64,000 nt of DNA. Source: Sympetrum striolatum (taxonomy: Eukaryota; Arthropoda; Insecta; Odonata; Libellulidae). Location of the stretch: positions 17,236,001-17,300,000 of the forward strand of contig OX388348.1 in NCBI GenBank assembly GCA_947579665.1, read 5' to 3'. Under the pieces are notes generated by a model. It had not been told where the DNA came from, ran no database searches, and saw only the letters and a program-made list of their open reading frames with translations. Within the stretch, counting starts at the first letter, position 1. Each line of letters starts with the position of its first letter. Both the position numbers and the translations under genes were made by a program. Shown here piece by piece: positions 49,771 to 61,260 of the stretch.

Positions 49771-50226
49771 ATTTATCGTTTCAAGTGCGAAAGAAATGCA
49801 AATTAGAAAACTGTCGTTGAGTAACCTTTGTAATATTCTCGTAAACATTGTAAGTCACTGTAAAATTTGGATTGGATATTAGGAGGTAGTTACAAGCTGA
49901 AATCGTACATATGAAGATGAACACCTCTGTTATAGAAACGAGGAAATCTGTCATAATAAAACATAACCAAGTGTGTTTGAGATGATGGATAACTTTTAGA
50001 TGGAATTTACGATTTTTATCATTGTAAGTTCAAAATGGTTCGCAAAATAAAGTACTTAACTTAAAACCTTTATTGACCGTTTAACTTTTGTAACATTCTC
50101 GTAAAATTAGAGCCATATCAAAACTTTTGATTTAATATAAGGTGTAAATTTTAAATAAAGGTAGAATATTAAGATTGACACTTTTCTATTGGAAGTAGGG
50201 AAACGCCAACCTAGTTATTTTCATAG
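49771..50226. other. A+T-rich spacer
   Basis: A loose duplication is visible: the string running from GGATGGCCTTTACGATATTTATC (about 49756) through AACCTTTGTAATATTCTCGTAA recurs as TGGAATTTACGATTTTTATC (about 49999) through TAACTTTTGTAACATTCTCGTAA (about 50090). No gene. Confidence 0.45.
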
Positions 50227-50390
50227 TGACCGGCCTTGGTCGCCGATTTCGATAGCATTCCGTCTACGCTATCGCTCCAACCCAAAGGTCCCGCGTTCAA
50301 ATTCGAATGGTCGTGTGTGTTGGTGATAAGTTCAATAGAGCTAAGGAGGACTTCACCGATATGAGGCAACGGTAGCTAAGCCCAAAATAT
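50227..50390 (+). mobile_element. tRNA-derived SINE relic, family C
   Basis: A B-box-like GCGTTCAAATTCG at 50293-50305 lies about 55 bp after a D-arm/A-box-like CTTGGTCGCCGATTTCGATAG, with paired blocks GATAGC / GCTATC between them. After the head come a body ending GGCAACGGTAGCTAAGCCC and an A+T-rich tail. Different from families A, B and D in this window. No target duplication seen. Confidence 0.5.
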
Positions 50391-50524
50391 ATATTATTCT
50401 TTAACTCACACAACCATTACCTATTGTTACGAATTACCATATACCACTCCTTTTCTTTACAAAACAATTAATTATAATATTGTTCTGTAGACTGAAATTC
50501 GGCCACTAAAGAGGTGATTATTAA

Positions 50525-50615
50525 TATTATTTCAGTTCAGGAAAATCTTTGTAGTTTGGATTCAAATCCGGGGCTCGGAGTGATTGCACGCTAACCACTG
50601 GGCCAGCATTTCTGA
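50525..50615 (-). mobile_element. tRNA-derived SINE relic, family D
   Basis: On the minus strand an excellent A box, TGGCCCAGTGGTTAGCG (50589-50605), and a B box, GGATTTGAATCC (50558-50569), have tRNA-like spacing. The acceptor stems do not pair, and the sequence runs into an A+T-rich body, so a SINE relic is more likely than a tRNA gene. Confidence 0.6.
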
Positions 50616-51499
50616 TTTACAAAGTAAAAGAGAATGTAAGGGAAAGATATAATGAAGAATATTTGGAAGATATGTATTGCTGGGAAATGTGATGTAACAA
50701 TGCTTGGAAAATACAGGGAAAAGGAGAAAAGTTGATGGAGGGTATGCAGATTATATAATTTTCTTTGCGTGGTAAATTCATAAATTCGTTCATGTTAAAT
50801 GGTTGATTGACCAATGAATTTCTGTTGATAAATATTTACTATTAATTTCAATCCTTGTGTTTATAATAGGATATAAATCAAGACTCTAAATAGGGTAGAA
50901 ATATAGTTGATTTGAATGGGAAATGGAAGGATAGATATCATACTTATGTTGCTCAGAATGCATTTGAAGATGCATATGTAGCTCTGATTTAATCTTTATA
51001 ACGTTGAATTGACTTTCCAGTAGTCAGTCCAAGACCATAACGGGAAGAACTCGACTTTGGAATTGGTGCTCTAATATTTATTATCTGGCAAATGAATTTT
51101 GATCTCAGTAAGAGACTCAAGACGCATATATTACCAAAATAGTTTGACTTAACGAAATTCAACTTTAGTCATTTCGAACGTCTTTCTCTAGGATGGAAAG
51201 TCTCTTTACGATTTATGTAAGCATTTGTTTATTTTAAACAAAATCCATAGAGAGCAGAGGGCTTATAAAATAAAAATATATAAAATGTATAACCAACAGT
51301 AATTTTATATAGAAAACTGGTTAGTTAGCCATTAAAAATTAAATTGAATACGAATAGAAGAAATAAATATATAACTGCAGAATTAAATAGTAAAATTCAG
51401 AGAAAGAGGACTCATATGAATTGAAATGAATAAAGATAAATTTGTACACATAATAACACGAAATAAAATATCTCTTACTATAAGAGATCAGGATGGATC
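50616..51499. other. A+T-rich intergenic DNA
   Basis: Nothing recognised. Confidence 0.55.
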
Positions 51500-52200
51500 T
51501 TGTGGCTGTTCAAAAAAGTATGACAACCTTGGACAACCCCATGCCATTCAATCATTTCCATATAATTTCCGACCGCTGCCGTAATCCCTTCATCGGAACG
51601 ACGCTGCGGGAAAACAATTTGGTTTTCATAGTCCTCGATCTCGTTTTAAAACCAGCATTTGTTTATCCCACCAAATGATCGATTTCCCCCTTGGGAAACA
51701 CGGCGTTGCCAAATTTCTTTCCCTCCGCAAAAAATTGGTTCCTTTTCTTCATCGCCTATTCGATTCGTACGTCACCACCGAGTTCCTTCCAATCCATCAT
51801 ACGTCACGAGTGAGGAAAAATGACGGTTTGAAAGTTGCTTTCTCCCCTTCCTCCTCTTTCAAACCTCTTATATTCTCTCCCCTTCTCTTTGTGGTTCCTT
51901 TTTCCTTCTCCTCCATCACACTCACCTCATTTTCATTCATCCACAATTTCTCTTTCTCGAGTTTCCTTGTTTCCCTCTTATCTCTCACAAGGCCCCGCTT
52001 AAGGAAAAAAGTCTTTATATATCCGAGATATCTCGCAAACTAATTTAGCCTTTAGCACCCAACTTCGGGCATACTTTTTGTTAGGAGTGAGGGAGACGAT
52101 ACAGAAAAGTTTTCTCTTTTTCTTTTTGCTCTCACCTGATGGAGTCGGAGGAAAGTTGAAGAGGCTCGAGGAAGAAGTCTCCGTAATAGGCTTTATTACC
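51500..52200. other. G+C-rich island 12 with polypyrimidine stretch
   Basis: A moderately G+C-rich block containing a plus-strand polypyrimidine stretch at about 51836-51990. Frames on both strands (51675-52043 +, 51797-51988 -, 51999-52202 -) are low-complexity and unrecognised. Confidence 0.4.
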
Positions 52201-54162
52201 ATGGGTCCTAGTCAAATCGGAAAATGTTGCCACAGAGTGGGCCGAAAATCATAAGATTGGATATGGGAACTTTTTTAAAACTATCGGGCCTCAGATAACC
52301 ATGTGGATGCCATTTTAATCAAGTCGCACCAGAGTTGGTGAATTATATAATTTCTTGGAATTTTTGGTGCTGCGATTTTTTGTGATGATTTACTCTTATC
52401 AAATGGAATTTTGTATGTATTTGGGCTTTTTGATAGAATGTTCCTATTGAAAGTGAACGAATCAAAAATAATATCAATGGTTTTACGCGGAATATTATGT
52501 TTTACTCTTTAATTTTAACGAAAAAGAATTTTATTTTAAAAACAATGTTTTTATTTCAATTTATTGTTTGTATTGGTTTAAAAGAGCTATATTACAGTAG
52601 TTACAGTTTCAATTAGAAACCTCATCAGAGTCCACTAATAAAATTATTACTTGGAATTTTTTGGCTTAAAGTTTTTTGATGATATCTATTTTAACATATG
52701 AAATTTGAATTTCTGGTTGAGCTCTTTCATAGGATTTTCATCAAATATTTAATCCATCACAAATCGTTCATTTTATTTTATCGAACAATTTATTTTTGAC
52801 ATTTCCTCTTCAAAATATGTTACTTAATTATTGAAAAACTATTCTCATTTAATAATAGTAATTTTATTAGTTTAAGAAAGGAATAATAAATACATTTTTT
52901 TTATCTAAATCCATATTATTTAGCGGTTAGTAAAATTATAGTAATATGGTCAAACTTGACCTTGTGAAAATTTTCTATCCTGGTCTCTACAATTGTCTAC
53001 TCACAGTCAAAACCGGTATTATATTTGCTCCTATTTAAGTCTACTAGCTTTAAATACACAATCAAATAAACTTCATTGCAAAATTATTTCGGAGCCACTC
53101 ACAATTCAACTTAAAAAAGGATACCCAACTATGACTAACACTTTCTGGAAGGGTACCTATAGATCAAACTGACAATCCGAGCGTATTCTGAAAATAATTC
53201 ACGACAGATGAGGCACTTGGAACCCTCAAGGGATGCGCATTAAAAATTATCGTTTCAGAGGGAGATTTGCCTCACAGCCCTTTTACCCCATTTGTGCCCT
53301 TTGGTTGAATGTAACTTGTAAACGAATCGTGCCTGGGGGAGATTCCAAAGCAGTTCTCGGAGATTGTTTATTAAACCATGCTCTTTAATGCCATATCTCC
53401 GATAACCTCGCTAATTAAAGATTATGGAAACAGTTCTCTGATATCAAAAGCTTTCAACCGATAACTATTTCACATATCGATACAGAAGCCTTTATGGTTA
53501 TTCTCAAAGGAATATTAACTCTTTGGAAACTTGATATAAAAATTCCAATCTTATTAATAGCAATCTCAACTGACTGTTGGAATTTGGTAGCTTTTTCAAA
53601 TTTAGCCTTGATTAAGTAAGATTTTTAGAGAATAATTTAGCTTTCCTGTGCGTCTCCTTGCAGTATGAATTAAAACTGATTTTTTGACTGGTAGTTCTGC
53701 AGTTATTCTCATATAAAGAAATTATACTGCATAATTTATTGCAGAGCATTATTTTTTCATATAACTGAATAATGTTTTTATTCGAATAATTAAAATTTAG
53801 ATTAGAATTTAGATAATAATAATTTAGAATGATGTCATTTAAGGGAGATAATACGCAAAGAATGGATCTCAAGAGGTAATATTTTCTTTCAGATAATTCA
53901 GTACAAACCAAAACTTTTAAGATAGTTAAAGAAGTTACTTTCCCTATGAATTTGCGCAACAATGAAATCACTATGTGTTAACTTAAAAATAAATAATTAG
54001 GTACTTTGTAATAATGAAATTAGGTGTGCTTATTTTTCCGTTGTTTATTTTGCATGTTTGATGTAATCAAACTGAGATTAATAATAATTGAAAGACTTGA
54101 ATGGAAGATATATAAACAACGCCCCTGAAGCTCCCCTATACTAGCTGTACAATCGGCTGACG
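52201..54162. other. A+T-rich intergenic DNA
   Basis: A mildly G+C-richer patch lies at 53140-53370. The minus-strand frame at 53612-53971 (119 codons) is rich in N, L, I and S, as expected of A+T-rich DNA, and matches nothing I know. Short TTTAGAT-type repeats occur at about 53795-53825. Confidence 0.5.
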
Positions 54163-54552
54163 CCCTTAATGTCCGCCGCCACCAGATGGCAGCACTCGCC
54201 CTTTGAAACCTTACTCTCATATGGAGTAAATGGAAAAAAGCAGCACGATTATGATACTTTTTCCCTCTTTTTCTTTGTGGGAGTAGTATATACGAAAGAT
54301 GGAATTCAGAGTTAGTGATTTATCCATTAATAAGTACTTAAAACAATTGAATAAACTGGGCAAATTAGTAAATCCGAAGAATACGTGCAGGTTGCCTTCA
54401 GGGCACACCACAAGTAACTTCGTCGCTGTGAAAACATTATTCGTAGATCAGCGAAGTGTTCTGCTGGGATACACAGAAAATAATTGATCCTTAATAAATT
54501 ACCAACGTTACATCTACTTTCAACTAGGCCTTTTAAATCTAGAATCGCAGGA

Positions 54553-54675
54553 CGCACATGGGTGGTCTGAAAAGTTTCCGACATTTAAACAATTTCTTGA
54601 CATGGTTTCTGAAAATGTTCTGAAGATGTCAGAAGAATCTGGGAGTCGGAAACTTTTCAGACCACCCTCGTATAT
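54553..54675. mobile_element. Mini-mariner in left arm
   Basis: Terminal inverted repeats GGGTGGTCTGAAAAGTTTCC face each other over about 123 bp. The inner end reads TACGAGGGTGG on the minus strand, the TA-plus-CGAGGGT start common to mariner-type ends. It has no coding capacity. The outer end is mutated (ACATGGGTGG). Confidence 0.6.
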
Positions 54676-54982
54676 ACATTTCCTGAAAAAAAATCGAAGT
54701 TTCCAGAAATAGTATCCAGGAAATGAGTAAACGGTCAAATATTGTTGAAACATACATAAATCCAAGAGTATTAAATTTTAATGACTGGCGTGGACTGCAT
54801 TTTATTTTGGGGTGCCTGAAATGTGAATTTAGGTTATACAATATACAAACATAAAGGATAGAGTGGTATAAAAATTTATTGACCAAACATTAAGTTTTAG
54901 ACAGTTTCGCAAATTTCCTTTTCGCAAATTTCATGGAGACTATTTCTGGGAACTTCGATTTTTTTTCAGGAAATGTATATAC

Positions 54983-55095
54983 GAGGGTGGTCTGAAAAGT
55001 TTCCGACCCCAGATTCTTCTGACATCTTCAGAACATTTTCAGAAACCATGTCAAGAAATGTTGAAATGTCGGAAACTTTTCCGACCGCCCATGTG
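54983..55095. mobile_element. Mini-mariner in right arm
   Basis: Mirror copy of the left-arm element, starting TACGAGGGTGG directly after TATA and ending with ACTTTTCCGACCGCCCATG. Its outer end has further changes from the left-arm copy. The element predates the inverted duplication, because both arms share it and its flanks. Confidence 0.6.
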
Positions 55096-55498
55096 CATCC
55101 TGCGATTCCAGTTTTAAAAGGCCTAGTTGAAAGTAGATGTAACGTTGGTAATTTATTAAGGATCAATTATTTTCTGTGTATCCAAGCAGAACACTTCGCT
55201 GATCTACGAATAATGTTTTCACAAGTTACTTGTGGTGTGCCCTGAAGGCAACCTGCACTTATTCTTCGGATTTACTAATCTGCCCATTTTATTCTATTAT
55301 TTTAATTACGTATTAATGGATAAATCACTAACTCTGAATTCCATCTTTCGTATATACTACTCCCACAAAGAAAAACAGGGAAAAAGTATCATAATCGTGC
55401 TGAGTTTTCCATTTACTCCATATGGGAGTATGGTTTCAAAGGGCGAGCTTGAGTGCTGCCATCTCGCGGCTGCCATCTCGCGGATGCGGACATTAAAG

Positions 55499-55979
55499 GA
55501 GCCAAAAAATTTCAGCAGTTTCCAGTCCTATACTTTCTAAGTTCGTGATATAAACTAAACGAAGCATTCATAAGATTAAGGAGTAAACCAAAAAGAATCA
55601 ATATTTTGCATTTATTTGAGTGGCCATAAAAGTTTGGTAACATTACAGGTGAGGCTGATCATAAAATTAAATTATAAAGTTATTCTTGATATACAAGACT
55701 AGTCTATTATAGAGAAAGTAGGTTTGAAATCATTGTAATCATCCTTTGAGGTTAAATATTTCTCAGTAGTTACCTAGCTTCAAGATTAAAACGTGTAGCA
55801 ACATTAAAATAAGTTGTACTTAATGAGTACGATACAATTTTATTTCATAATTTATTTTTTAAAATCTCTTATTCATATAATTACACGACCGCATGTATCC
55901 CTTCTCCTCGATAGACTAACTGAGAATGTTACTATATTGAAACCCACATTTTTCTTGCACAACTATCCGGTACGAGGTC
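55499..55979. other. A+T-rich intergenic DNA
   Basis: Nothing recognised. Confidence 0.5.
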
Positions 55980-56340
55980 AATAGTTGACTTTTTCCCGTC
56001 AGAGGCAGCGTTGGCGTCTCCAAATGCGACCCCAATTCTGGGACAGAGAAGCGTGGGGAGGAAAGCAGAAGGGACCCATTAAACCCCTCCTCTTTGGATG
56101 ATGCAACTTGAATGGCTTTGCGTAGCCTCCCCGGACCCTCGAATACACTGAGGAAAGTGACAGCATTCTTTTGTCTCGGCGACCCTTTATCCTACGTGGG
56201 TGTTGGCGAGAGCCAGGATACACGTAAAAGAAAGCAGAGAAGCATCGGATGCAGACGTTGGAAAGCACGATGAGAGAAATGGACGAAAGTGAAAACGGCG
56301 GACTTCGAGTAGTTATGCCGGAGTTAGCTCAGATCGTAAA
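55980..56340. other. G+C-rich island 13
   Basis: A G+C-rich patch with an 89-codon minus-strand frame (55999-56268), unrecognised. A weak tRNA-like string (TTAGCTCAGATCG ... CAGGTTCAGCCTG, 56325-56370) has a defective B box and was not called. Confidence 0.4.
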
Positions 56341-57065
56341 CGAGATTAGGAGCACCAGGTTCAGCCTGAATTTATAGAGCGGTGCATTTGTTTTTTTTAT
56401 TTTAACCGGTAGGTCTTTATGGCTGGAGGAAATAATGTTTGGCATATTTTGGCGAATTCTTGCTGAATTCAATTTTAAATGAAAACTACACTACCTTGTT
56501 TGTTCAGTAAAACCTTTTGATCCAACCAATTAATTATTAAGTCGAATAAAAATATAGGTTATAGTAACGTTCCTCATAGTATAGGACGGCCAATGGTAAT
56601 CTACCCATTAATTTGATGCCATTTCATTTCGAATCGAAAATGAAGGGATCTCTATGCCAACAGAATTACCTAATACCAGATCAATAAAAACCTAGGACCA
56701 CTATAATTCCAGGATGTTTATAAAATCCAGAGAAACTGTATTTTTATCTATTTTATCTCCAGATATGTATCGATTTTTAAAATTCTGGAAATAAAATTCA
56801 TAAATCAATGTTACCTTAAGTAAATAATTTCATATGAATCAATGTAGCAATATATTTGTGCATCAAGATAGGATAAACTCATAATGCATTTGATAAAGGC
56901 AGCACTTGTCTTTCATATTTATTGAAATATTGAAATTTGTAAAATATAACATACCATAGAGCTAAAAAAATGGAATATTGTTTACCGATGAAACCAGAAA
57001 ACAGTGCATAAATACACTTGAAATATGTCAATAAATTTAAGAAATAAAATTTTCACTTTTACAAT
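56341..57065. other. A+T-rich intergenic DNA
   Basis: Nothing recognised. Confidence 0.5.
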
Positions 57066-57223
57066 AAAAACAAAATGTAGTAGTAGTAGTATTGTTAAAA
57101 GTGCTTCGACAGCTTAGGTCATTTCGCACATTGGCTCCCACCGGGATTCGAACCCGGGACCGCTTTCACTAAAGGCAAACGCGCTGTCCACATGACTGTC
57201 CGGGAGCCCTAAAAAACAAAATG
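57066..57223 (-). mobile_element. tRNA-derived SINE, family A, full length with TSD
   Basis: The best copy of the family. On the minus strand the head has GGCTCCC and GGGAGCC pairing as a 7-bp acceptor stem, a D/A-box region (GGACAGTCATGTGGACAGCGCG), and a perfect T-arm CCGGG-TTCGAAT-CCCGG with an intact B box. The body follows with GTGCGAAATGACCTAAGC and GAAGCACTTTTAACAATAC, ending in TAC repeats. A 12-bp target duplication AAAAACAAAATG flanks it (57066-57077 and 57212-57223). It was probably mobilised by a LINE recognising the 3' tail; none of the LINE tails here clearly shares it. Confidence 0.88.
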
Positions 57224-57799
57224 TTTCTTCAATTTATTTATACGTAATTCCACATAGTCAAGCCTGCTACCATTGATTTTATTAGTTAGACATATTTTTA
57301 CATAAATTCATTAGGAAATTCTTAACCCCTAGTTATTCGTATACACGAAAAACTATTATGGATCTGAAATGTAGATTGCTTGTCTATATAAACGTCATTT
57401 TTATGGACAGATTTTCTGACTTGTTTCATTAAAATCAATCATGTACTATCGATTATTGCTTCATCAATCCAAATATTTCTTATACTTAAAGTAAGACGTT
57501 GTTGATCGTTTTAAGGGTGAAGATTATATTGCAAAACGTTTATGCGGATATTCCATTCTATCTCTATTAAATTTAGGTGAGGTAATTTTAGACCGAGACA
57601 TATGGAATGAAAGTAAAACCTATTTATATTTATAGATATTTTTTAAAAGCAATTTGGGAAATGTTTATAACACGTTAGAAACTTTTAATATTACCTTTCT
57701 GCTATCTAAATTGCTTACAAGACGAATTTTCGTCAATTTCCTTTAGGGCTCTTATGGCCATATTTTTCTTTTCCGGCAACGTCATATGGTATCTGTCTG
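57224..57799. other. A+T-rich intergenic DNA
   Basis: Nothing recognised. Confidence 0.5.
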
Positions 57800-58330
57800 A
57801 TACACTTCTCGAGTATGATAAAAGATGGATTCCTCCCGTCTCTTTTTTTGCAGTGCTTTAGGGTCGCTGTAGCATTCTCTCCGGCCGAAAAAAGCGCCGG
57901 TACCAGACTTTCTTGTTTATAGACATCGATTGACCTCTCCACTTTTTTGAGTATTTGCCCTAGAAGGGTGTCTCTAGAAGATCAGTGGGAGGGCTTAAGG
58001 ATTGAAAAGAGCTCCAAAGCATCGGTGGCAAGTGCATGGGGATAAGTGGGGACTCAATGGGGATATAGACGCGGGTTTATACAAAGTAGATAAGAGTATT
58101 AGTGGAGGAGATAAATATTGTTCCCCGGCATGGAAAATGGGACCCTCTTTCGCTTCATTAGGTGTCCAATGTTTCGAGGCCATATCGCGGAATTTCGAGA
58201 TTGAGCAAATCGGTGAATTTATGCGCAAGGGATTCCTGGCTTACGCTTATCTCGTGAGGAATGCCTGCTGCATCAATAACATCGATAACTCGAGAAAGTT
58301 TCCGTACCCATCTTGTCTTTGAAAAGGGCG
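57800..58330. other. G+C-rich island 14
   Basis: Opposed frames 57995-58228 (-, 77 codons) and 58002-58322 (+, 106 codons) cover the same DNA. The plus frame looks more protein-like in composition but has no known domain, and I see no convincing splice sites. Confidence 0.4.
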
Positions 58331-60839
58331 AAGGTTGGGACCATTCGCTAGGATTGCGTGGTGCTCAGTTGTGTACTATCAGAAGTAATCAGGGAAAATT
58401 CTAGAGTGAATTACTGCATGGCAAGCGTATATGTATGGACAGTGTACGAGTATATGTGTCATGATGTAAAGAACTGGTAGGATATTCACCATCCGACACT
58501 TCCATTATTCAACTCTTAGTTTTATGATTTAATTCCATTTTCGATTCATAAAGTATAGGAATTCATCACTTTATCCAGATTGAAATGATGATAATATGTT
58601 CATATTTTCATATTCAATTTCACCTTTTAGACTGTACAGCTCTCCTCGATATGTTTAAATTTTCCTGAATAACTTTGTTTCCTTTACTTTTATGATATTT
58701 TATTCATTTGTATATCTACACTTTTTTGCCTGCTCAAACGATTACGTTTCATTGTAGTAATATCTTTTTTATCCATCTCCCTGTTGCAGAGGAGATTTTT
58801 TTATGAGTAGTATACTTTGTTAGCTTTATGAATGTATTTACGTAAGTGATAAGGCTTTCCGTTTGCGAACTTTACAAAATTCGAAGAGGGTACTAAAACA
58901 ATTCATACTCCCACTACAAATAAAAATCAATTACTTTAATTAACAACTATTAAATACAGAAAACAAACGCTTACAACGCATGGAAGCCAAGTAAGATGGA
59001 AACACTGCAACAGGATTAAAATAACAAAGAAGGAAAAAAAACAATAATGTAAAAAATCTGGTGGTAGGAATTACCACTTCAACAACACACATGTATGCCC
59101 TTATATTTTCCTAAATTAATTAAAGAGAGTACATAATTTATTCTATGCCCACTGAATTCGCTAATCGTAGTAAGGAATTATCTTGTGAAACATAGAGCAT
59201 ATCGAATTCATATCTTGGTATTTACGTTCACATAAATAATGACTTGGTTTTAAATATTAATAATTTTGTCTAAAACGTTTCCCTTTCATACCGAATAAAT
59301 TCAACCAAATTACCGAATCTTTATCCTATTGGCAGATTAGAAACTAAAATCGTCTGTTACAATATCCTCACATGCTCTAATTGCTGGGTTTTTCTATACA
59401 TGATGAATCACGAAATGCATGTTGCGAGTGAAAGTAGAGATAAATAAAAAGACCTTATATTAAGTGAATTACTTCCTAATTTTTCTAAAAATGAAAGCCA
59501 GAATAATCCTCTAATAGTTACAGTTATTACCGGAACCAATGTTTACACTGTACTCCAGAATCATGATTATTCACTATTCCTTTATCGCATGAATTCTACA
59601 CCTATATTTACTAACTCTAGGACGCGACGTAAGAATGCCGAAATGGCGGACACGAACCAAGATTGAGTCCTCACGGTTGTCATAGTAGGGCTATAATCAA
59701 TCATCCCATTCTCACGCCCTTGTCACCCCAACCGATGATTTTTACGTAACTTAAAGGGCACGGAGACGAAAATCAAACAAGTAGACATAAGGTGGAATCG
59801 GTTGCTTGATAGAATACTGTTTATCTTGCGGGATTCAGACGCTTCTAAGCGTACTCATGTAAATAATATCTTACTATCACAATAAATCAAAACGGCTTTT
59901 TGAGTAAAATACCGGAAAAATGGAGAGGAATTGTCTATCGGAGATTTAAATTACTTTAACATATTTATGACGCTTTATCTTCGTTTATGTATTTTTTTCG
60001 ATCAAAATACTCACGAAGCAAATTAATTTCATCTGTCTCCTATTGCTATTTTTCAGAGTACAGAGATTATATCGATTGCATTTAATTGACAGCAGAGGCA
60101 TTTTAAACGATTCTGAAAGTGAATAGCGTCCTTTCATTAAAATTTGATTCATGAAGGTAGGTATTTAGGAGGGGCTGGGGAGTAATTATTTATTTTTATT
60201 TCTTAAAATTTCAATTCCGCCGAACGAAGACGTACAATCAGGAAAATGAACATACAAATCGTAATATAAAAACTAATTCAAAATTACTGAAGGTATATTA
60301 CATAGAACATGATGAACAACCAGAGCAATTTTTAATAAAATAAAAGGCAACGTACTTCAATAAATACAATCAATACATAAATTTAACATTATCTAGAAAT
60401 AGTATTAATATGAATTTTCAATAATAAATATATTTAATATTTACTAGGGTTACTGACTACTATGGCTGTCATAAGGGGTACAAAATTTACACATACCAAG
60501 GTGATCATGGTTAAGGTTGTTTTGATGGCCAAAAGGTGGATGAAACTTAACATTTATTATTTTTACTATTTGTTAGAATTACATCTACGTATCGATTCCT
60601 GTATATGGAGACTAATTGCATTGGATTCCGGAATAAATTTAAATTAGTTAAACTGTCATGGTAACGTGTGTAAACTTGCTTTGAATATCCTCAAAACTCG
60701 CATCATCAAGACCATAACTTTACCTCCCCTAAATATATATTTCCAAAAAGTTGTGATGGAGGCAGCTCTTTGTAAACATGAGCGTCGTGTTACCGTAATT
60801 CAACTCATACTTTACCTCATCCTCCATAGCAATGTGATC
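58331..60839. other. A+T-rich intergenic DNA
   Basis: A possible SINE relic at 59640-59720 is too decayed to call. A motif-free frame lies at 60462-60647 (+). No gene recognised. Confidence 0.5.
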
Positions 60840-61260
60840 ACTCTTTCTTTCCTCCCCATCATGCAAGTCCCTTCAAGGCCTCTTTCTCATCGACACATTT
60901 CAAAACCTTTAATCTTAGTTCCCCTGGCCATTTTTCACCTCTTTCCCACGAGCCAACCTCTTCCGTCATCATCACAAATTCAGCGACTCTCGACTCGTCT
61001 CTTGTTCGACTCCCCTCCCAATTGTCTCCGGGCACTTCCCTCCGATGATGGAAACTTCGCCTGTATCGCGAACCTCGATGCTGAAACTCTATCTCGGTGC
61101 GCAGGAAGCTCCGTTGACTCCGCCCGTACCCTTTCTCTTCCTAAACTTTCCATGTCTTTCCTTCCGTTTGAGGATCCCGGGTAGTGTTCTCTTCGTGCCC
61201 CAGCCAAACAAGACGAAAGGAAAATTACAAGGAAAAATGAACCGCTGACGTAGACGGGGC
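60840..61260. other. G+C-rich island 15
   Basis: C-rich on the plus strand. The plus frame 60666-61184 (172 codons) and the minus frame 60980-61282 overlap. The 172-codon frame is the longest in the window not explained by a LINE but has no recognised domain, and its first half lies in ordinary A+T-rich DNA. Confidence 0.4.

Larger units (their letters stand above)
54163..55498. repeat. Long inverted repeat, about 1.34 kb, with 0.2-kb loop
   Basis: The left arm (54163-54724) and right arm (54928-55498) are reverse complements with scattered substitutions and a few small indels; by eye more than nine in ten bases agree. The spacer is 54725-54927. Matching landmarks from the outside in: TTAATGTCCGC, GATGGCAGCACT, GCCCTTTGAAACC, TATGGAGTAAATGG, CACGATTATGATAC, TTGCCTTCAGGGCACACC, CCAACGTTACATCTACTTTC, then a mini-mariner in each arm, then ACATTTCCTGAAAA. 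The left arm has an extra 8-bp segment near 54420 and the right arm a tandem copy of a CTGCCATCTCGCGG unit near 55460. Mirrored frames (54327-54584 - and 54973-55245 +) encode near-identical peptides, as an inverted repeat must; they look like no known protein. A transcript would fold into a very long double-stranded RNA. Confidence 0.9.

Noticed and set aside
53612..53971. 119-codon minus-strand gene
   Set aside because: Composition is what A+T-rich DNA encodes by chance, and there is no motif or splice context.
56320..56375. tRNA-like string TTAGCTCAGATCG ... CAGGTTCAGCCTG
   Set aside because: The B box is one base short and the arms do not pair; probably chance or a very old SINE.
59640..59720. 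SINE relic with CTTGGTTCGTGTCC on the minus strand
   Set aside because: The B box lacks the invariant purine after TTC and no clear A box was found.
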